Origin: an uncultured Alphaproteobacteria bacterium
GTDB taxonomy: Bacteria > Pseudomonadota > Alphaproteobacteria > HIMB59 > GCA-002718135
NCBI GenBank assembly: GCA_902541215.1
Contig: CACBPV010000008.1
Location: forward strand, 1-43,120
DNA length: 43,120 bases
Direction of reading: 5' to 3'
Made by a program: the position numbers and the translations under genes. Below the pieces are notes generated by a model that did not search any database, was not told the DNA's origin, and saw only the letters and a program-made list of their open reading frames with translations. Positions 9,622-18,505 of this stretch are shown here, in pieces. Positions within the stretch are counted from its first letter, which is position 1. Each line of letters begins with the position of its first letter.

Positions 9622-10803
9622 ATGAAAGAAATTCAATCAAACATCAATATAATAGGAGGGGGTCTAATAGGAGCTGTTACAGCATATTCACTTTCTAAAC
9701 TTGGTAATAAAGTGGTAGTTTTAGAGAAAAATCCTAAATTTAATCATAAAAATATTTTAGACAAAAGGACAACTGCTATTTCAGAGGGAACGAAAAAATT
9801 TCTTGAAGAAATTAATATTTGGAATGAAATTGGTAATTATGCAGAACCAATAAAGAATATTCAGATAATAGACAGAAATCAAGCAAACAAAATTTATTTT
9901 GACAACCAAAGAAGAAAATCCAATCTTGGATATATAGTTAAAAACGAATTTATACTTGATTGCTTGTATAAAAAATTACAAAAACAAAAAAATGTAAAAA
10001 TTTTTAACAATGTCTCAGTTAAAGATGTTTTTTATGAAGGCGACAGGATCATAACCAAGCAAAATAATTTCTATATTAATACAAATATTCTATTTGCGTG
10101 TGATGGGAAAAACAGCTCTATAAGAAAAATTTTTAAAACACCAATTTATAGAAAAGATTATAAAAAAAAAGCAATAGTAATAAATTTTTACCACTCTAAG
10201 AATCACAATAACACTGCTTATGAGTTCTTCTTTAAAAACGGACCGCTTGCAATCTTACCAATGCAAAAAAATAAAAATCAGTTTCAAAGTTCCATAGTTT
10301 GGACAAACACCAATAAATTTATAAACTCTTTACTTTCTTTAGATGATAATCATATTATTTCCATTCTTAATGAAAAAACACAAGGAAGTGTAGGTGAGAT
10401 AAAAAAAATAATTACCAAACAAACCTTTCCTTTAAAAGCTCATTTAAACTCTAAATTTTTTGAGAATAGAATTATTTATTTAGGTGATTCAGCCCACTCC
10501 TTTCATCCAATTGCAGGACAAGGATGGAATCTAGGCATGCAAGATGTAGAAAGTATATATAATCTTGTTAAAAAATATAACTCTCTAGGCTTGGAATTGG
10601 GAGATGAATTATTCTGTAAAGAATTTCAGAAAGATAATTTTTTCAAAGCTTATAGGCTATATCAAATTACTGATAAAGTTGATAGTGTGTTTAAATTAGA
10701 AAATACAATTTTTAATTATGCAAGGTTTTCAGCTATCAATTTAATTGAGAAAAGTAAAAAACTAAAAAATCAAATAAGTGATTTTGCTATGGGTGTTAAT
10801 TAA
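9622..10803 (+). CDS. FAD-dependent hydroxylase of the UbiH/UbiF/Coq6 family
   Basis: A 393-residue flavoprotein monooxygenase, most likely hydroxylating the ring of a ubiquinone precursor. The N-terminal dinucleotide-binding motif is NIIGGGLIGAVTAYSLSKLG, followed by the family segment DKRTTAISEGTKKFLE. The second FAD motif is YLGDSAHSFHPIAGQGWNLG at about residue 290. Which ring position it hydroxylates (UbiH, UbiF, UbiI or UbiL type) cannot be decided from sequence. It runs divergently from ftsK with 47 bp between starts and ends with an 8-bp convergent overlap with the LON-domain gene. Confidence 0.88.
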   Translation: MKEIQSNINIIGGGLIGAVTAYSLSKLGNKVVVLEKNPKFNHKNILDKRTTAISEGTKKFLEEINIWNEIGNYAEPIKNIQIIDRNQANKIYFDNQRRKSNLGYIVKNEFILDCLYKKLQKQKNVKIFNNVSVKDVFYEGDRIITKQNNFYINTNILFACDGKNSSIRKIFKTPIYRKDYKKKAIVINFYHSKNHNNTAYEFFFKNGPLAILPMQKNKNQFQSSIVWTNTNKFINSLLSLDDNHIISILNEKTQGSVGEIKKIITKQTFPLKAHLNSKFFENRIIYLGDSAHSFHPIAGQGWNLGMQDVESIYNLVKKYNSLGLELGDELFCKEFQKDNFFKAYRLYQITDKVDSVFKLENTIFNYARFSAINLIEKSKKLKNQISDFAMGVN

Positions 10804-11389
10804 TAGTTTTATTATTATTATCTTCAACGATTTCAAGCTCTAAAATTGAATGAAGTTTTTTATAAAAATCACCTAAATTTTTTGTTTCCAAAAGAACCTG
10901 TTTTTCAATGTCACTAAAAGGGGATATCATTGCTATAAACTTTATAATTTGATTAAAATCAATATTTTGAATTTCTTCTAAGTTTAAGTTAATTTTTTTG
11001 ACTTTAATATATTGGCTATACTTATCTAAAAGATTATTTTTTTGTTTTTCATTTATAATGTTTTTATCTTCCTCAAAATACAACATTTCAGCATCAACCA
11101 GTCTAAACTTATATTTTTTTTCTAACTCTTTCTTAACTTTGAAACAATTAATACCCTGTAGACTAATTAAATATCGTCCATCTGTTGTTTCACTAAAACT
11201 ATGAATTTTTCCAATGCAACCAATATTATAAAGTTTATTTTTTTCATCAGACTGTATCATCCCTATGCACCTTTCCTTTGAAAGAGCGTAGTCAACCATC
11301 TCAATATATCTTTTTTCAAATATATTTAGAGGCAAGCTTGTTCCCGGAAAAAGGACGGCGCCGTTTAGAGGAAAAATAGGGATTTCCAT
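10796..11389 (-). CDS. LON substrate-binding-domain protein
   Basis: A 197-residue stand-alone LON N-terminal domain without the AAA+ or protease parts. The start is typical: IPIFPLNGAVLFPGTSLPLN, then IFEKRYIEMVDYAL, GMIQ and GCIGKI. The family is widespread in alphaproteobacteria next to thioredoxin-like genes; its client is not known. It is the last gene of a three-gene minus-strand operon, one base after the thioredoxin/TPR gene stop. Confidence 0.85.
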   Translation of the reverse strand: MEIPIFPLNGAVLFPGTSLPLNIFEKRYIEMVDYALSKERCIGMIQSDEKNKLYNIGCIGKIHSFSETTDGRYLISLQGINCFKVKKELEKKYKFRLVDAEMLYFEEDKNIINEKQKNNLLDKYSQYIKVKKINLNLEEIQNIDFNQIIKFIAMISPFSDIEKQVLLETKNLGDFYKKLHSILELEIVEDNNNKTIN

Positions 11390-11390
11390 G

Positions 11391-12257
11391 TTATGAAAAA
11401 ATTAATTGTGAAAGTTTTTTTCTATACTGAATTGTAACTTGATCAGTATTTCCAAGTACACTAAAAAATTCTACCATCTTATTTTTTATACTATCCTTGT
11501 TTTTTGGATAATTTTTTAGAAGCAAATCCATTCCATTTTCATATTCTTTCATTGAAAAATATTTATCTGATATTTCTAATATTAAATCTATATTATCTGG
11601 TTCATTCTCAAGCTTAACAAGCAACTCATTAATATTTGGTCCGGATGTATTATTTTTCACAATTTCCATTTTTTTTAAAACCTGTTTAACTGCAGCCTTT
11701 TCTTGGACATCTTTTTCTAATGAGCTGATGAACACTTCAACCTCTTCAAATTGTTTAAGCTCGATCAAACACTCTAAATAAAAACAAATCCCTTTAATTT
11801 CACCTGAGTTTTTAGAAATAAATTCTAGAAGAGTGTCTTTAGTTTCTTCAAACTTATTTTCAGCCATGGCACTTTCTATTTCATTATAAAATTCAGTGAA
11901 GTCTTCATTAATTTTAGATCCTAAGCATTTTTCAATAAATTCAATAATCTGACCTTCAGGAATAACGCCCTGAAATGCATTAACAATTTGTTTATCTTTG
12001 AATGCATAGACTGTAGGAATTGATTGAATTCTTAATTGCGCAGCAATTTGTTGATTTTCATCTATATTAATTTTTACTAAGGTGATTTTATCTTCTAGTT
12101 TTGATATTATTTTTTCTAAAATTGGTGTTAATTGTTTACAAGGACCACACCAAGGAGCCCAAAAATCAACAACAATTAATTTACTTTCACTTGCCTCAAT
12201 TACCTGATCATTAAACTCTGTTTCAGTAACATCGATTATATTTGAATTTTCACTCAT
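11391..12257 (-). CDS. cnoX: Thioredoxin-domain/TPR protein, CnoX (YbbN)-like
   Basis: A 288-residue protein: thioredoxin fold at residues 1-110 with an intact redox motif WAPWCGPCK (Cys37, Cys40), followed by a helical TPR-like region (120-285). This layout is that of CnoX, a chaperone-redoxin that protects substrates for GroEL and DnaK under oxidative stress. E. coli CnoX has lost the catalytic cysteines (SXXC), whereas this one keeps CGPC, as in many alphaproteobacteria, so it may also be an active oxidoreductase. It overlaps the upstream editing-protein gene by 4 bp. Confidence 0.85.
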   Translation of the reverse strand: MSENSNIIDVTETEFNDQVIEASESKLIVVDFWAPWCGPCKQLTPILEKIISKLEDKITLVKINIDENQQIAAQLRIQSIPTVYAFKDKQIVNAFQGVIPEGQIIEFIEKCLGSKINEDFTEFYNEIESAMAENKFEETKDTLLEFISKNSGEIKGICFYLECLIELKQFEEVEVFISSLEKDVQEKAAVKQVLKKMEIVKNNTSGPNINELLVKLENEPDNIDLILEISDKYFSMKEYENGMDLLLKNYPKNKDSIKNKMVEFFSVLGNTDQVTIQYRKKLSQLIFS

Positions 12258-12766
12258 AAAGATTTGACTATACTATAACTATCTAGAGAAAAAATATGAA
12301 TTTTTTTATTATTTTCAAGGAGGAAGTTTACAAACTCTGAAGTCTTTATACTTATAGTTGAGGTATTAATTAGCGGGTGAAAGTTAATTATTTCACTGTT
12401 AAAAAGTTTTTCATCTAAGTAAAATTTAACAACATTATCTTTATCGTTAAGAAGAGCAAATGGTGAGACTGATCCTGGTTTTATACCTAAAAATTGTTCT
12501 AAATATTCAGCATTAGCAAATGATAAATTCTTCGCATCGATAGATTTAGAAAATTGCTTTAAATCAACCCTTGCATTTTCATCACAACTAAAAAGAAAAA
12601 AATTATTTTTTTTATTTTTTAAAAATAAATTTTTTGTATGTGACCCTATAATTTCACCTCTTAGATTTTCAGAATCTTCAACAGTAAACAGAGGATCATG
12701 ATCATGAATTTGAAAATCTTTATTTTTTACACTAAGTAATTCAAATAAATCTGTCTTTGTAAGCAT
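12254..12766 (-). CDS. Prolyl-tRNA editing protein, PrdX/ProXp-ala-like (YbaK fold)
   Basis: A 170-residue YbaK/EbsC-fold protein related to the stand-alone editing domain that removes wrongly attached alanine from tRNA-Pro. Visible family features are the N-terminal HDHDPLFTVEDS, the lysine strand HTKNLFLKNKKN, the segment LEQFLGIKPGSVSPFAL, and the HPLINTSTISI region near the C-terminus. It is the first gene of the operon with the CnoX-like and LON-domain genes. It is divergent from crtI across 57 bp. Substrate specificity is inferred from family resemblance only. Confidence 0.85.
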   Translation of the reverse strand: MLTKTDLFELLSVKNKDFQIHDHDPLFTVEDSENLRGEIIGSHTKNLFLKNKKNNFFLFSCDENARVDLKQFSKSIDAKNLSFANAEYLEQFLGIKPGSVSPFALLNDKDNVVKFYLDEKLFNSEIINFHPLINTSTISIKTSEFVNFLLENNKKIHIFSLDSYSIVKSL

Positions 12767-12823
12767 AAATAATATTATATTTATTAAGAAATAAGGTATT
12801 TAAATACAATTACAAAATTAACA

Positions 12824-14299
12824 ATGGGAAAAAAAGCAGTAGTTATAGGAAGTGGTTTTGGAGGTATTGCGATTAGTTTAAGATTAAAAAAATTAGGCTA
12901 TGATACAACAATTATTGAAAAACTAGACGAGCTTGGAGGAAGAGCAAGAGTTTTTGAAGTGAATGGATTTAAACATGATGCTGGACCAACGGTCATAACA
13001 GCACCATTTCTTTTTGATGAATTATTTAGTTTGTTTGGAAAAAAAAGAGAAGATTATTTGAATTTTGTTCCTCTTGAACCTTGGTATAGGTATTATTTTC
13101 ATGACGGTAAAACATTTGATTATTGTTCTACAGTCGAAAAAACTAACATAGAAATTAGTAAATTTGATAAGAAAGATATAAAAGGGTATTATAAACTTTT
13201 AAATCAATCAAAAAAAATATTTGATGTAGGTTTTACACAATTAGCTGACAAACCATTTATTTCTTTTTTTAAAATGTTAGGAGTTATTCCTAATTTGATA
13301 ATTTTGAAAAGTTATTTCACAGTATCCCAGCTTGTAAATAGATATCTTAAAAATCCATATCTTAGAAAAGCATTTTCAATTCATCCACTTTTAGTTGGAG
13401 GCGACCCACACACAACAACATCTATTTACGCTTTAATTCATTATTTAGAGAGAAAATGGGGAGTATTTTTTTGTATGGGTGGAACTGGTAAAATCGTATC
13501 TGAATTAAAACAATTAATGATTGATTGTGGTATTAAAATTAAAACAAATACAGAAGCAAAAGAATTTATTGTTGAAAATAATAGTATTACTAAAATATTA
13601 ACAAACAATGAAGAAATTTCTAACATAGACTTAGTTGTTTGTAATGCTGATCCACCCATGGTTTACTCCAAACTTTTAAAAAAACAAAATTTAAGAAGAC
13701 CTGTATTAAAAGAAAAAAACTTACTGTATTCAATGGGGCTTTTTGTTCTTTTCTTTGGTACGAAAAAACAATACCACAAAGTTGCTCATCATACTATTTG
13801 GATGACTGAAAGATTTAAATCTTTACTTCATGATATATTTAAAAATAAAATTTTATCTGACGATTTCTCCTTATACATTCACAGACCTACTGCAACAGAC
13901 AAGTCGTTTGCTCCAGAAGGTTGTGATAGTTTTTATGTTCTATGCCCAGTGCCTAATTTACAAGGCAAAATTGACTGGGATGTTGAATCTGAAAACCTTA
14001 AAAATAAAATAGTTAAAGAATTATCACAAACAATTATGCCAGATTTAGAAAATAGTATTACAGATGTTTTTTGGATGAATCCTAAAGATTTTAAAAATGA
14101 TTACAATTCTATGCACGGAGCTGGTTTTTCTATAGCTCCTATCTTTACACAGTCAGCTTGGTTTAGGTATCACAATAAAGATAAAAAAATTAAAAACCTA
14201 TATTTTTCAGCGGCTGGATCTCATCCAGGCGCTGGAATACCAGGAGTTCTTTCATCAGCTAAAGTTGTTGAAAATATAATAAAAGCTGAATTAAATTAA
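12824..14299 (+). CDS. crtI: Phytoene desaturase
   Basis: Membrane-associated FAD enzyme that desaturates phytoene to lycopene. The 491-residue protein has the N-terminal FAD motif VIGSGFGGIAISLRLKKLG and DELGGRARVFE. The C-terminal carotenoid-desaturase signature is AAGSHPGAGIPGVLSSAK. It begins the crtI-crtB-crtY-blh operon. The 57-bp spacer before it has no clear Shine-Dalgarno but is AT-rich enough to hold a promoter. With CrtB and CrtY it supplies beta-carotene for retinal. Confidence 0.97.
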   Translation: MGKKAVVIGSGFGGIAISLRLKKLGYDTTIIEKLDELGGRARVFEVNGFKHDAGPTVITAPFLFDELFSLFGKKREDYLNFVPLEPWYRYYFHDGKTFDYCSTVEKTNIEISKFDKKDIKGYYKLLNQSKKIFDVGFTQLADKPFISFFKMLGVIPNLIILKSYFTVSQLVNRYLKNPYLRKAFSIHPLLVGGDPHTTTSIYALIHYLERKWGVFFCMGGTGKIVSELKQLMIDCGIKIKTNTEAKEFIVENNSITKILTNNEEISNIDLVVCNADPPMVYSKLLKKQNLRRPVLKEKNLLYSMGLFVLFFGTKKQYHKVAHHTIWMTERFKSLLHDIFKNKILSDDFSLYIHRPTATDKSFAPEGCDSFYVLCPVPNLQGKIDWDVESENLKNKIVKELSQTIMPDLENSITDVFWMNPKDFKNDYNSMHGAGFSIAPIFTQSAWFRYHNKDKKIKNLYFSAAGSHPGAGIPGVLSSAKVVENIIKAELN

Positions 14300-14301
14300 T
14301 A

Positions 14302-15183
14302 ATGATTGATTTAAAGCTCAATTCATCTGTTGATCTTAAAAAGGAAGGTAAAAGTTTTTATTGGGCAAGTTTTTTTTTACCAAAAAGTTATAAAAAAAAT
14401 GCTGGTACTCTTTATTCAATTTGTAGATATTTTGATGATATTGCTGATAAATATAGCGAAGATCAAACTATCTATCTCAAAAATTCTATTGAAGAAATAA
14501 AGACAAATAAAAATAATAAAATAAATATTTTTTTGCAAAAAAACAAAATTAATAATTTAATTTTTATAGATTTAATTGAGGGATTAATTTTGGATCAGAA
14601 AAAATTAAGAATTCAAAACAAAGAAGAACTTATAAAATACTCTTATCATGTTGCAGGTACTGTTGGATTAATGATGTCTAAAATTATAGGAGTAAAACAT
14701 GAAGAGGCTGCACAATCCGCAATTGATTTAGGTATTGGAATGCAGCTAACAAATATAGCACGTGATGTTTATGAAGATTCTAAAATGAAAAGAATATATT
14801 TACCTGCTAATTGGATACCTAATATATCATTAAAAAATTTAACTGATCTTCATGACAATAGTTCAGAAAATGATAAAAGAATATCAAATGCAATTCATGA
14901 AGTAATAAACCTTTCAGATAAGTTTTATGAAAATGGTTTTGCTGGTTTAAAATATATCCCTCTATCTACCAGACTAGGTATATTCATCGCAGCTAACATT
15001 TATAGAGGTATAGGTATTAAGATAAAATCTAATAAAAAAAAATATTTAAGAGAAAGAGTATATTTAAATTTATTAGAAAAATCTTTAATTACAGTTAAAT
15101 CAATTTTACTTTTTATTTTTATACCTTTAATGAAATATCGTTATCAAAAAATTAGAGATAATCTCCCAAATGAAAATTTATAA
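14302..15183 (+). CDS. crtB: Phytoene synthase
   Basis: Condenses two geranylgeranyl-PP molecules head to head to phytoene. In this 293-residue protein the two Mg-binding aspartate motifs are visible: ICRYFDDIADKYSED (about residue 40) and LTNIARDVYEDSKMKRIYLP (about residue 155). It starts 2 bp after crtI and overlaps crtY by 14 bp, so the three enzymes are likely made from one message. The length is normal. No geranylgeranyl-PP synthase gene (crtE) is present in the window, so its substrate must come from a gene elsewhere. Confidence 0.97.
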   Translation: MIDLKLNSSVDLKKEGKSFYWASFFLPKSYKKNAGTLYSICRYFDDIADKYSEDQTIYLKNSIEEIKTNKNNKINIFLQKNKINNLIFIDLIEGLILDQKKLRIQNKEELIKYSYHVAGTVGLMMSKIIGVKHEEAAQSAIDLGIGMQLTNIARDVYEDSKMKRIYLPANWIPNISLKNLTDLHDNSSENDKRISNAIHEVINLSDKFYENGFAGLKYIPLSTRLGIFIAANIYRGIGIKIKSNKKKYLRERVYLNLLEKSLITVKSILLFIFIPLMKYRYQKIRDNLPNENL

Positions 15184-16252
15184 AGCTGCAATAATTGGCT
15201 TAGGCCCTAGTGGTTTAGCAGTAAATAAAATTCTTTATGGAGAGGATAATAATGAAATTATTGCATTTGAAAACGACGATATAAATAAAAGAGATAATTT
15301 TTTTGGTTTTTGGTTAACAGATTGGATGAGACCTTTTGAAAACATTATTGAAAAAAAATGGTACGAGTGGACTGTAGGAAACAAAAATACAGCTGTAACA
15401 CATACAAGTATTGATAAACCTTATTGTGTAATTAGCTTTAAAACTTGGAAAAACTTCTGCTTAAAAACAAAAAATAATTTAGAAATAAAAAATAAAAAAG
15501 TTGTTCGATATTTTTCTCAACAAAATTTTTTTAAAATAATAACAGCAGATAACAAAGAATATTATGCTGAAAAAATATATGACTCACGATCTTCAAAAGA
15601 AAAAAAGGGTGAGTTACTTCAACATTTTTTTGGAATTAATATTACTGTAGCAGATAATACTTTTAATGAAAAAAAACTAACTTTGATGCATTTTACGAAA
15701 GAAAATAATATTTTACATTTCATATATATCTTACCATTTAGTCATAATAAGGCACTTGTTGAATCAACAGTATTTTCAAAAGAAGTTTTTCACAGTTCTT
15801 GGTACAGAGAAAAAATTAATGATTATTTAAAGCAAAAAAATATCATTGAATTTAATGAGCAGAGAATTGAAAGAGGAGTAATACCAATGTTTTTTGCTGA
15901 AGAAAAAAAATCAGCTAATTCAAACGTTTTCAACATTGGTATCAGAGGCGGCGCATGCAAGCCATCAACTGGATATGCCTTTTCATTTCTTATAAAACAA
16001 ATCCAATTATTAAAAAAATCTAATAAAAACCATGTTAATATCCATAAGTTTTTAGAAAGAAAAATGGATAAAATTTTTATAAATTTTTTAAAAAATAACA
16101 GAGAAGATGGACAGTCTTTTATTAAACTTGCATCTAATTTAAATGGAAATGAATTTCAAAGTTTTATGATGGGTGAATCAAATTTACTAACTAAGCTAAA
16201 AATTATAAAAAGTATGCCTAAGTTGCCTTTTATTAAAGAACTATTTAAATAA
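15170..16252 (+). CDS. crtY: Lycopene beta-cyclase
   Basis: Cyclises both ends of lycopene to beta-carotene. A 360-residue flavoprotein of the CrtY type: N-terminal nucleotide-binding motif AAIIGLGPSGLAVNKIL, the region NFFGFWLTDWMRPFEN equivalent to the family D.T.CFW element, and the C-terminal GIRGGACKPSTGYAFSFL. It overlaps crtB by 14 bp, and blh follows directly (one base between stop and start). It is somewhat shorter than enterobacterial CrtY but keeps the diagnostic motifs. Confidence 0.93.
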   Translation: MKIYKAAIIGLGPSGLAVNKILYGEDNNEIIAFENDDINKRDNFFGFWLTDWMRPFENIIEKKWYEWTVGNKNTAVTHTSIDKPYCVISFKTWKNFCLKTKNNLEIKNKKVVRYFSQQNFFKIITADNKEYYAEKIYDSRSSKEKKGELLQHFFGINITVADNTFNEKKLTLMHFTKENNILHFIYILPFSHNKALVESTVFSKEVFHSSWYREKINDYLKQKNIIEFNEQRIERGVIPMFFAEEKKSANSNVFNIGIRGGACKPSTGYAFSFLIKQIQLLKKSNKNHVNIHKFLERKMDKIFINFLKNNREDGQSFIKLASNLNGNEFQSFMMGESNLLTKLKIIKSMPKLPFIKELFK

Positions 16253-16253
16253 T

Positions 16254-17072
16254 ATGTTAGCCGATCTTACAATTTTAAATATTATTTCTTTTTTATTAAT
16301 TTTTTTTATTGGTCTTCCACATGGTTCATTTGATGGTGCAGTTGCTTCATTAGTAGGCTTTAACAACAGAATTCAATTTTTACTATTTGTACTTTACTAC
16401 CTAATTTTGTTCTCTCTGGTAATTTTATTTTGGCTATATTTTCCTATTATTGCCTTAATTATTTTTATCATAATGACTATTGCTCATTTTGGATTATGTG
16501 ATTGGACAAATTTTAAAATAAATAAATACAAGTATTCAGTAAGTTTTACTTATGGAATGACTGTTATTTTTGGAATTATATTCTTTAACGAAAATCAATC
16601 TTTTTTAATATTTGAATATCTTACAAACAATAATATTTATATATTTCAAAAATATTTTTTTATACCATATTTTTTAACATCCTTATCTATAATATACTTT
16701 ATTTATCTTTCTTTCTTTGAAAAGAAATTACGAAAAGGAATTATTGAAATATTTTTTCTTTTACTTATTTTTTATTTTTTTGATCCACTACTAAGTTTTT
16801 CAATGTATTTTTGTTTTTTTCATACTTATAAACATCTAAAACATTTGATAAATAATGTTTATTTAAATTTGGCTAATAAATACTTTGTTATTTACTCAAC
16901 ATTAATTTTTACAGTAATTTCATGGATTGCTGGTCTAGGAATTGTTTATTATTTGGTTCAAAATTTATCACTATATGAATCGATATTAAAAGTAATTTTC
17001 ATCGGACTTGCCGCCTTAACTCTTCCTCATATGTTACTTGTTGATATTGTATATAGAAGGAAATTCAAATAA
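16254..17072 (+). CDS. blh: Beta-carotene 15,15'-dioxygenase, Brp/Blh family
   Basis: Integral membrane enzyme that cleaves beta-carotene into two retinals, the chromophore of proteorhodopsin. The 272-residue protein has about seven to eight hydrophobic helices. The histidines that bind iron in this family are in GLPHGSFDGAV, TIAHFGLCDW, FFHTYKHLKH and TLPHMLLVD. It closes the crt operon and lies 54 bp before tRNA-Gly. In marine alphaproteobacteria blh usually accompanies a rhodopsin gene, which is not in this window. Confidence 0.93.
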   Translation: MLADLTILNIISFLLIFFIGLPHGSFDGAVASLVGFNNRIQFLLFVLYYLILFSLVILFWLYFPIIALIIFIIMTIAHFGLCDWTNFKINKYKYSVSFTYGMTVIFGIIFFNENQSFLIFEYLTNNNIYIFQKYFFIPYFLTSLSIIYFIYLSFFEKKLRKGIIEIFFLLLIFYFFDPLLSFSMYFCFFHTYKHLKHLINNVYLNLANKYFVIYSTLIFTVISWIAGLGIVYYLVQNLSLYESILKVIFIGLAALTLPHMLLVDIVYRRKFK

Positions 17073-17088
17073 ATCATTTTGTCAAATA

Positions 17089-17116
17089 TTGACTTATAAA
17101 TTCAAAATGGTAATTG
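17089..17116 (+). promoter_or_regulatory. Putative promoter of tRNA-Gly
   Basis: TTGACT (17089-17094) matches the -35 consensus well. A weak -10-like TAATTG (17111-17116) follows after 16 bp, about 10 bp before the mature tRNA 5' end. The -10 is imperfect, so this is a plausible but unproven promoter. Confidence 0.4.
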
Positions 17117-17126
17117 TGTAAATTAT

Positions 17127-17201
17127 GCGGGCGTAGCTCAGGGGTAGAGCGCAACCTTGCCAAGGTTGAAGTCGAGGGTTCGAATCCCTTCGCCCGCTCC
17201 A
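17127..17201 (+). tRNA. tRNA-Gly(GCC), intact
   Basis: A complete 75-nt cloverleaf with encoded CCA: acceptor GCGGGCG/CGCCCGC, D arm GCTC/GAGC, anticodon stem CAACC/GGTTG with loop TTGCCAA (anticodon GCC), and T arm GAGGG TTCGAAT CCCTT, the last pair of which is G-T. Discriminator T. It is the attachment gene of the island array: its last 51 nt (17151-17201) recur exactly four more times downstream. Confidence 0.98.
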
Positions 17202-17238
17202 ACAAAACTCCCAAAAACTGTAAAGTATATAAAAACAA

Positions 17239-17258
17239 GGGACACTAGCGGGACACTT
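17239..17258 (+). repeat. Island 1 left arm-type repeat pair (GGGACA type)
   Basis: GGGACACTAGCGGGACACTT: two copies of GGGACAC, 11 bp apart (one helical turn), 37 bp after the tRNA end. Nearly the same sequence occurs at the island's right end (18422-18441). It looks like paired arm sites for a tyrosine recombinase or its directionality factor; the function is inferred. Confidence 0.65.
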
Positions 17259-17306
17259 AAAGTTAAATTTACTTAATTTTAAATTGATTAATGTTACAAT
17301 TATAAA

Positions 17307-18344
17307 ATGAAATTTTTACTTGGTTTTGTGATTATAATATTGTCACTTAGCCTTAATGCTAATGACCCAAAACTTTGTTCAATTAATGATGGAGAAAAGT
17401 ATCGAGTATCACCTTCTTGTGGTCAGTCAACTGGAGAAAAAATTGCTAATATTAGTGAGGCATATTGTATAAGTGCTCCTTTAAATTTTAGAAAAAGAAG
17501 TCCAGTACAAATAAAAGCAAATCAATTAAAAAAATATAAGGATTCATTTACAAGCAATTGGACCGATAATGAAACGTTACGGGGTTTGAATTTTGATAAT
17601 ATCAAAATGAAGTGTGATTATTTAATAACCTTAAAACAAAAAAATGATTATGTAGTTTGCTCAAACAAATCAACAAAAAATGGTAGAGAGAAATGTTTCA
17701 ACAACAATGGCCTTTATATAAATAATTTTATTTCTTTGCGTGTAGCTGAAATGCTTAACATTCAAAATAATAAATTCATTACACTTAAAGCTTCAAATAA
17801 AACTGAAAACGAAAATAAGGAAACAACTTATATTACTGAAGTAAACCAAAATAAAAAAACAATCAAAACTGATACTAATTTGAATCCAAGCTCACAAATA
17901 GTAACTCAAGTTTTAAGTAAAGATAAAATAAAAGAAGAGTTAAAATATTATAAAGAACTATTTGACGAAGAATTAATTGAAAAATCCGAATATGATGAGT
18001 TAAGAAAAGCACTTCTTGCTGGAATAAAAGAAGGATCGGTTACAAAAACAATAATAATGAATAAACCACAAGATGTTTTTATAAATTCTCAAAGTGACAT
18101 AACTAAACTCGAAGAGCAACTTAAACTGGAACAAAGAAAAGTTAAAGCAATGGAAGATCAAGCAGCTGCAACCAAAAACAACAATGCAATTATAAAAAAA
18201 CAACAAAGTAATAAAGCTTGGGGTGCAATTATGGGTTTGGGGTTAAATATGATGACTGGTAATATTGGACCGGGATCAAACCAAAGGCAAACTAATTGTT
18301 ATGGTACTGGTAGTGGCTTTAATTGCACGTCTTACGACTGGTAG
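17307..18344 (+). CDS. Secreted protein with SHOCT-like segment, unknown function
   Basis: A 345-residue protein, not assigned to a family with certainty. It has a clear signal peptide (MKFLLGFVIIILSLSLNA) and an N-terminal Cys-containing region (residues 20-150) with about eight cysteines that could form disulfides. A polar linker follows, then a SHOCT-like helical hairpin, LKYYKELFDEELIEKSEYDE, near residue 215. A charged coiled-coil segment (about 265-300) precedes a short hydrophobic Gly/Met stretch and a Cys-containing tail (NCYGTGSGFNCTSYDW). SHOCT segments usually mediate oligomerisation. It is the sole protein gene of island 1. No transposition or recombination motif is seen. Confidence 0.7.
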   Translation: MKFLLGFVIIILSLSLNANDPKLCSINDGEKYRVSPSCGQSTGEKIANISEAYCISAPLNFRKRSPVQIKANQLKKYKDSFTSNWTDNETLRGLNFDNIKMKCDYLITLKQKNDYVVCSNKSTKNGREKCFNNNGLYINNFISLRVAEMLNIQNNKFITLKASNKTENENKETTYITEVNQNKKTIKTDTNLNPSSQIVTQVLSKDKIKEELKYYKELFDEELIEKSEYDELRKALLAGIKEGSVTKTIIMNKPQDVFINSQSDITKLEEQLKLEQRKVKAMEDQAAATKNNNAIIKKQQSNKAWGAIMGLGLNMMTGNIGPGSNQRQTNCYGTGSGFNCTSYDW

Positions 18345-18359
18345 ACTTAAGTAATTTGT

Positions 18360-18417
18360 GAGTTGCCCCATTGCCGGTTTTCAAGACCGGTGCTTTCAAC
18401 CGCTCAGCCATCTCTCT
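18360..18417 (-). pseudogene. tRNA-Ser fragment (5' half), in island 1
   Basis: Read on the minus strand: 5' acceptor AGAGAGA, D arm, anticodon arm with TGA, and the beginning of the variable arm, then unrelated sequence. The T arm and 3' acceptor are missing. Positions 18360-18414 match 21187-21241 in island 4 at 54 of 55 bases. It lies directly beside the right arm pair. It cannot be a functional tRNA. Confidence 0.85.
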
Positions 18418-18421
18418 TTGC

Positions 18422-18441
18422 GGGACAGTAGCGGGACACTT
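18422..18441 (+). repeat. Island 1 right arm-type repeat pair (GGGACA type)
   Basis: GGGACAGTAGCGGGACACTT: copies of GGGACA at 18422 and 18433, period 11, ending 64 bp before the core. It differs from the left pair at 17239 by one base and is in the same orientation. Confidence 0.65.
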
Positions 18442-18505
18442 GGTTTACAAAACATTAAATTATGTTATTTAAAACTTAAGAAAAGGTTAAGGTAATTCGT
18501 ACTCG

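Noticed and set aside
18360-18417. Functional tRNA-Ser gene in island 1
   Set aside because: The T arm and 3' acceptor strand are missing.
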